Source of the DNA: CAIVSN01 sp036171455
GTDB lineage: Bacteria > Patescibacteriota > Gracilibacteria > BD1-5 > UBA2023
DNA: 25,420 bases
NCBI GenBank assembly: GCA_036171455.1
Contig: JAVHRB010000098.1
Coordinates: forward strand, 1-25,420
Reading direction: 5' to 3'
Shown: in pieces, positions 22,501 through 25,420 of the stretch
Layout of the letters: each line of letters starts with the position of its first letter
Position numbering within the stretch: position 1 is the stretch's first letter
Notes under the pieces: generated by a model
What the model saw: the letters and a program-made list of their open reading frames with translations, nothing else
The model's database searches: none
Told to the model about the DNA's origin: nothing
Position numbers and translations under genes: made by a program

Positions 22501-23519
22501 CTCCGCTCATCCAAATCGGAAACGGATTCCGAGCTCCGGTATATCTCGAACAGGGCATGGATTTGCGAGAACAGGTGACCGACGTTTCCGGTATCAAAGA
22601 CGTGTATTTTGATACCGATCTCATGGTCGATACCAACGGTGATGGAAAAATGGACAACGATCGGGATTCTGATTCGGGAAGCGGTGTCCTCAGAAAAGGC
22701 GCTTCGAACCTCCAATGGTACATCAAACCGCAGGACCGCCTCTATGAAAAAAAGATTAAGGTTTGGGCAGAAGATGAAAATGGAAATATTTCCGGGCAAG
22801 AAACAAAATTGAAAATCTATGCGCCCATTCCGGACATTTCCACCCAATCATGATCGGCTGTTACAGGAACGCTCGATGAATCGCTCGAGGGAGAACCCGT
22901 AGATATTGTCAGATTCCGGAACGGGAAAATTGTTCCCATCGGGAACGCGGCTCAAACAGGAACGGGTGGCGCATTCCAAAATGCATTCGGGACCGATTCT
23001 GGAGTCGTCGTTCAATGACCGACGGGCGAAAAACTCGTGGAAATCAATGAAAAAACCGGGAAACTCACACTCAGTGGCAGTGAAAATATAATAGTCGTAC
23101 TCCCAGCCGATGCCGATGCTCCGATGCGAATCCAAATTCGGAAAAGATCTGATCAATCTGTTCTCTATACTCAGTCAGTCGCTCTCGGCAGCGCGGGGAA
23201 AATCGAACCCGTTGCCAATTTGAACGAAGCTATAACAAAAGCGAAATGAGGGATCGGAATACGATTGGATACGGGATGGAATTTCGTACGGAATGCCGGA
23301 ACGAGTCCGACACTCCCTGGATGAATCTTTGTCACGGATACCGATATGAAGGCGGTTTTCGGTATCGCGAAAGATGGGAACGTCTATTTCATGAAACCGG
23401 GACTCAAACTCGAATACCGTACGGAACGAGATTACTTTGTTATCGAAGTGAGAACTACTGCCGGAAACCTCATCGGAACCCTCTATTACATACTTGATGC
23501 CGAATATGTGATCAAATAA
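10572..23519 (+). CDS. Giant secreted surface protein, 4315 aa
   Basis: One frame runs from the ATG at 10572 to the TAA at 23517-23519 when TGA is Gly. About a dozen apparent fragments are all in the same phase, with no TAA or TAG between them. An N-terminal signal peptide is clear: KQNRLKKW, a hydrophobic stretch, then KAFA before TGSDAPN (about residue 38). Residues 40-260 contain TVLIGKIPLPVV, SIYPYTDF and LVEYLDKTHNFY, which recall the N-terminal fold of gingipain-like C25 proteins; no catalytic Cys/His pair was identified. EF-hand-like loops occur at 810 (DRDGNRD), 949 (DRNHNGILD) and 4020 (DTNGDGKMD). Three FG-GAP/VCBS-like repeats occur at 1914-2030, many beta-rich Ig-like stretches fill 1050-2400, a Gly/Pro/Cys-rich part lies at 2480-2850, and a Pro-rich segment at 3197-3258. 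No C-terminal anchor was found. tsaB overlaps its end. It is probably an exported, calcium-stabilised cell-surface or adhesion protein; the function is inferred. Confidence 0.88.
16311..16660 (+). repeat. Three FG-GAP/VCBS-like calcium-binding repeats (in protein)
   Basis: Within the giant protein, acidic loops DYNKDGMEDIV (residue 1914), DFNGDGYGDLV (1963) and DMDKDGKMDLV (2019) are each followed by a beta strand and a second loop such as DKDGKL or DDSGEL. The spacing is 49 and 56 residues. This is the pattern of FG-GAP/VCBS repeats, which build beta-propellers in surface adhesion proteins and bind Ca2+ through the DxDxDG loop. Confidence 0.75.
20161..20345 (+). repeat. Proline-rich low-complexity segment (in protein)
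   Basis: Residues about 3197-3258 of the giant protein are a run of short LPxxP units (for example LPSIPTLPSLPPLPDMP), likely an extended rod or spacer between folded parts. The DNA shows irregular CCG/CCA repetition, not exact copies. Confidence 0.8.
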
Positions 23520-24132
23520 GCTGCTTATCGCTTCCGTGACCGATCCGGGACACTGGTACCTGTTCAACGAAAAGAACCGGCGTACCACCCATGAAACCCA
23601 TTCCATAGCAGGAAAAGAGTTCGATCTCTTTCTCGATACAATGAAAGGATTCCTCGAACGGCAGAAACTCGATATCAAAGACATAGATACAATATATCTC
23701 GTCACGGGTCCGGCTTCTTTTACGGGAGGCCGTATTATGACGCTAACGCTCGGTTCTCTCGCGTTGGTATATCCGAATATCCGTTTGGTCGGGATTACCC
23801 TTTTTGAATATTGGGCGGCGGCGGGCAATGCATTTCCCATGGCTCTGGAGGCGAACCGAGAAGAATTGACTATTCAAAGAAGCCCAGAATCGGAAATCGA
23901 GCTCATTTCCAAAGCGGATGCCCGGGATATTCCGTTCCGAACCTGGTATTTGAGAACATGAAATTTGTCGAAATCGGAAAATTTGATAGAATTCAATGAA
24001 GATTTACCCGCGTTACCCAAAGTTCTGACTCTCAAGCCATCTACTCGGATACTTCATCCGCTCTATATCAAAAAGCCGAATATTACTCTTTCACTGACTT
24101 CTCATGGTACCAGTAGACCTTCACATCAGTAA
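23506..24132 (+). CDS. tsaB: tRNA threonylcarbamoyladenosine biosynthesis protein TsaB
   Basis: 208 aa. TsaB is the non-catalytic partner of TsaD and TsaE in making t6A37 on ANN-decoding tRNAs, in the cytoplasm. The family signature GPGSFTGLR appears as GPASFTGGR (residues 68-76), followed by the usual helix and VGITLFEYWAAAG. The first strand reads KLLIASVTD where DTS is usual. I place the start at the ATG at 23506, whose second codon is TGA (Gly); it gives a complete first beta strand and overlaps the giant gene by 14 bp. A GTG at 23536 would cut that strand. One internal TGA (23959-23961) is read as Gly, adding the C-terminal 57 residues. Overlap with both neighbours suggests co-transcription. 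Confidence 0.85.
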
Positions 24133-24679
24133 CCTGCGACCCGGGGAACACATCGAATACGTACTCCACCGCCATTGGATTACCCTCCTGTATACGGGTG
24201 GATATATTTTTATCCTCGTTGCGGTAACTATACTCATGATGGTATTTCATACGGCACTTTCCGTATTCCTGCCGGGAACACTCCTTTCGTTGCTGACGAT
24301 AGCCTTCATTATGTTTTTCACCCTGTTCATCTACGTGTACTGGGTAGATAATGAACTCGATTTCTATATCATTACCAATGAGCGGATTATTGGTATAGAA
24401 CAGCTTTCATTCCTCAATCGTACGATTCGGGAGTGTTCTCTGGAACAGGTTCAAGAAGTCAATGGCTTCGCCCGGTGACTTCTTGAAAATATCCTGAATT
24501 TCGGTTGTGTTACCATCCGAACTGCATCGGATATCTCGGAATTCAACATGGAACTCGCGCCAGAACCATTGGAAAATGCCAGAATCATCCTCAATATTAT
24601 TCAGGAATATAAAGGAACTCACCGAGAACGGATGCGAGATTTCGTCCGGGAAGAAAATCCGAAAGATTTAGAGGGATAG
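24104..24679 (+). CDS. Bacterial PH-domain membrane protein (bPH2/DUF304-like)
   Basis: 191 aa from the ATG at 24104 to the TAG at 24677-24679, with one TGA (24476-24478) as Gly (NGFARGLLENIL). Two hydrophobic helices (about 25-48 and 57-80) are followed by YIITNERIIGIEQLSFLNRTIRECSLEQ in pieces typical of bPH2: a new strand (xxxTNeRI), the I-x-x-V-x turn and NFGCVTIRTA. The role of these proteins is poorly known; they are membrane-anchored with the PH-like fold in the cytoplasm. The gene overlaps tsaB by 29 bp and ends in a terminator, so it closes the operon. Confidence 0.8.
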
Positions 24680-24699
24680 CCAAAAGCTATTCTTTTTTT
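24674..24699 (+). terminator. Rho-independent terminator after the PH-domain gene
   Basis: GGATAGC, loop CAAAA, GCTATTC (7-bp stem with one G-U pair) is followed by T7. The stop codon TAG lies in the left arm. It ends the giant/tsaB/PH unit. Confidence 0.75.
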
Positions 24700-24734
24700 G
24701 AAATACCGGGAATCACGCCATTTCAAATTTTTCC

Positions 24735-24762
24735 TTGAAAAATATATTTCCAAACATATATT
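24735..24762 (+). promoter_or_regulatory. Promoter upstream of the frameshifted gene
   Basis: TTGAAA (24735-24740), a 16-bp spacer and TATATT (24757-24762). The start would be near 24769, inside the repeats listed next and about 30 bases before the ATG at 24798. Confidence 0.5.
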
Positions 24763-24783
24763 GACTAACGTCAAACATATGTT
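24751..24783 (+). promoter_or_regulatory. Direct repeat and palindromes, candidate operator
   Basis: CAAACATAT occurs at 24751-24759 and 24772-24780, exactly 21 bp (two helical turns) apart. The second copy is part of the perfect palindrome AACATATGTT, and TTGAC-TAAC-GTCAA lies between them. The repeats overlap the -10 box and the expected start point, where a repressor would act. Confidence 0.45.
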
Positions 24784-24797
24784 TTTCGCTAACAAGC

Positions 24798-25369
24798 ATG
24801 AATAAATTACCAGTGGATCAAAGAGAATTTCAACCAGAATGAGGCTATCAAAAAAATACCCCACTATCGGAACGATGGAGAAAAGATATTCAATCGTTCC
24901 GTAAAATTTTGAAAGATTGAAATTTGAAAAAATGTAAAAATGTAACCCGATTGAGCAATATTGATCTCCACAGGAGCGATATCGTCCACCTCAAATTTTC
25001 AAAAATAAAAAAGAAGGTTCCAAATCGGTAACGCTTTTGGAAATGGAGGTATCCCTGTATGTAAAGTGAATTTATGGGAATATACTTTTTTGTACGGCAA
25101 AAGTAGAAAATCCAAAAAGGGAGGGATCGGTAAATATGGGGAATTGTACCATGCGGCTTCCCATCGTTGGAATGAAAGACGGGAAAATATTAGGGAAACG
25201 AACTTTCGATAACCTCTGTAAAGAAGTCGGATTTGAACTTTTAGTGGAAGAACAGGAAATATTGACAGAAGCATATCTCCGAACTATCGAGTGGATTCCC
25301 GATTACAAAGCTCGGATATATAATGTACGCGATAGAATTATAGAACACATAAAGAATCTCATTCGATAA
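24798..25369 (+). CDS. Hypothetical protein made by -1 frameshift (190 aa)
   Basis: The ATG at 24798 opens a 77-codon zero frame ending at the TAA at 25029-25031 (two TGA as Gly). A -1 shift at A-AAA-AAG (25007-25013) enters a frame that is open to the TAA at 25367-25369, giving 190 aa that read naturally across the junction (FSKIKKEGSKSVTLLEMEV). The downstream half has KDGKILGKRTFDNLCKEVGF and ends in a helix, DRIIEHIKNLIR. No family is recognised. If no shift occurs the products are a 77-aa protein and possibly a separate 77-aa protein from the ATG at 25136. A one-base deletion in the A6 run, as true mutation or sequencing error, would look the same. Confidence 0.55.
25007..25042 (+). other. 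Candidate programmed -1 frameshift signal
   Basis: The slippery heptamer A-AAA-AAG is in the right phase (ATA AAA AAG). A 4-base spacer follows, then a 7-bp hairpin, TTCCAAA (25018-25024) with TTTGGAA (25036-25042), whose 11-base loop carries the zero-frame TAA. The heptamer is the same as in dnaX. A purine-rich AGGAG lies about 35 bases upstream, too far for the usual stimulator. Confidence 0.5.
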
Positions 25370-25420
25370 GGTAATACGTCAAAACATTTTGTGCATAATC
25401 CCTCATATGTGGATATTTCG

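Noticed and set aside
10572..23519. Many antisense and alternate-frame open stretches of 60-210 codons inside the giant gene
   Set aside because: They are shadows of a single continuous coding frame and lack protein family features.
25009..25212. A third frame (+1) encoding NAFGNGGIPVCKVN and ending near 25212
   Set aside because: It reads plausibly but has no start codon, begins after a TAA at 25006, and would need two shifts to join its neighbours. The -1 frame explains the region with one.
1..25420. CRISPR arrays, insertion sequences, rRNA
   Set aside because: No regularly spaced identical repeats, transposase motifs with terminal inverted repeats, or rRNA-like sequence were seen.

Overview
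The window comes from a bacterium that reads UGA as glycine (genetic code 25), so it belongs to the Gracilibacteria/Absconditabacteria side of the candidate phyla radiation. The evidence is internal. Every gene larger than a few hundred bases is interrupted by in-frame TGA but never by TAA or TAG. The TGA codons also fall on positions that must be glycine, such as both glycines of GGPPCQ in a cytosine methyltransferase, the P-loop G of a helicase (SSGKS) and the GRAGR motif. TGG still encodes Trp. All coordinates below use TAA/TAG stops only. Choosing Gracilibacteria over Absconditabacteria would be a guess.

Layout. (1) 248-907 (+) and 923-3949 (-): a 219-aa unknown protein, converging on a two-gene minus-strand unit. 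That unit encodes a 122-aa protein with a near-consensus promoter placed for a leaderless message, then an 878-aa protein with a hydrophobic glycine-rich middle. (2) 4274-4869 (+): a DUF2958 protein and a 91-aa partner. (3) 5077-10168: a defence island. A HindVP-like type II restriction endonuclease and its C5-cytosine methyltransferase lie on the plus strand. They converge on a minus-strand helicase/nuclease pair that reads as a Hachiman system (HamB, HamA). The island ends near a tRNA-Lys(UUU) gene with its own promoter and a long hairpin terminator. (4) 10572-23519 (+): one uninterrupted 4315-aa secreted giant with a signal peptide, FG-GAP/VCBS-like calcium-binding repeats, EF-hand-like loops and a proline-rich segment. 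(5) 23506-24679 (+): tsaB (t6A tRNA modification) and a two-helix bacterial PH-domain membrane protein, overlapping head to tail behind the giant. (6) 24798-25369 (+): an unknown gene readable only through a -1 frameshift at an A-AAA-AAG heptamer followed by a hairpin.

How it fits together. The restriction-modification pair and Hachiman form a layered anti-phage module beside a tRNA gene. The giant is probably an exported cell-surface protein. TsaB and the PH protein are ordinary chromosomal genes that appear to be co-transcribed with it.

The most striking pattern is in UGA use. The methyltransferase writes 17 of its 28 glycines as TGA and HamA 9 of 13. The giant uses TGA only about 17 times in 4315 codons, and not once before residue 1231. 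No gene start has a convincing Shine-Dalgarno sequence, and several promoters sit almost on the start codon.
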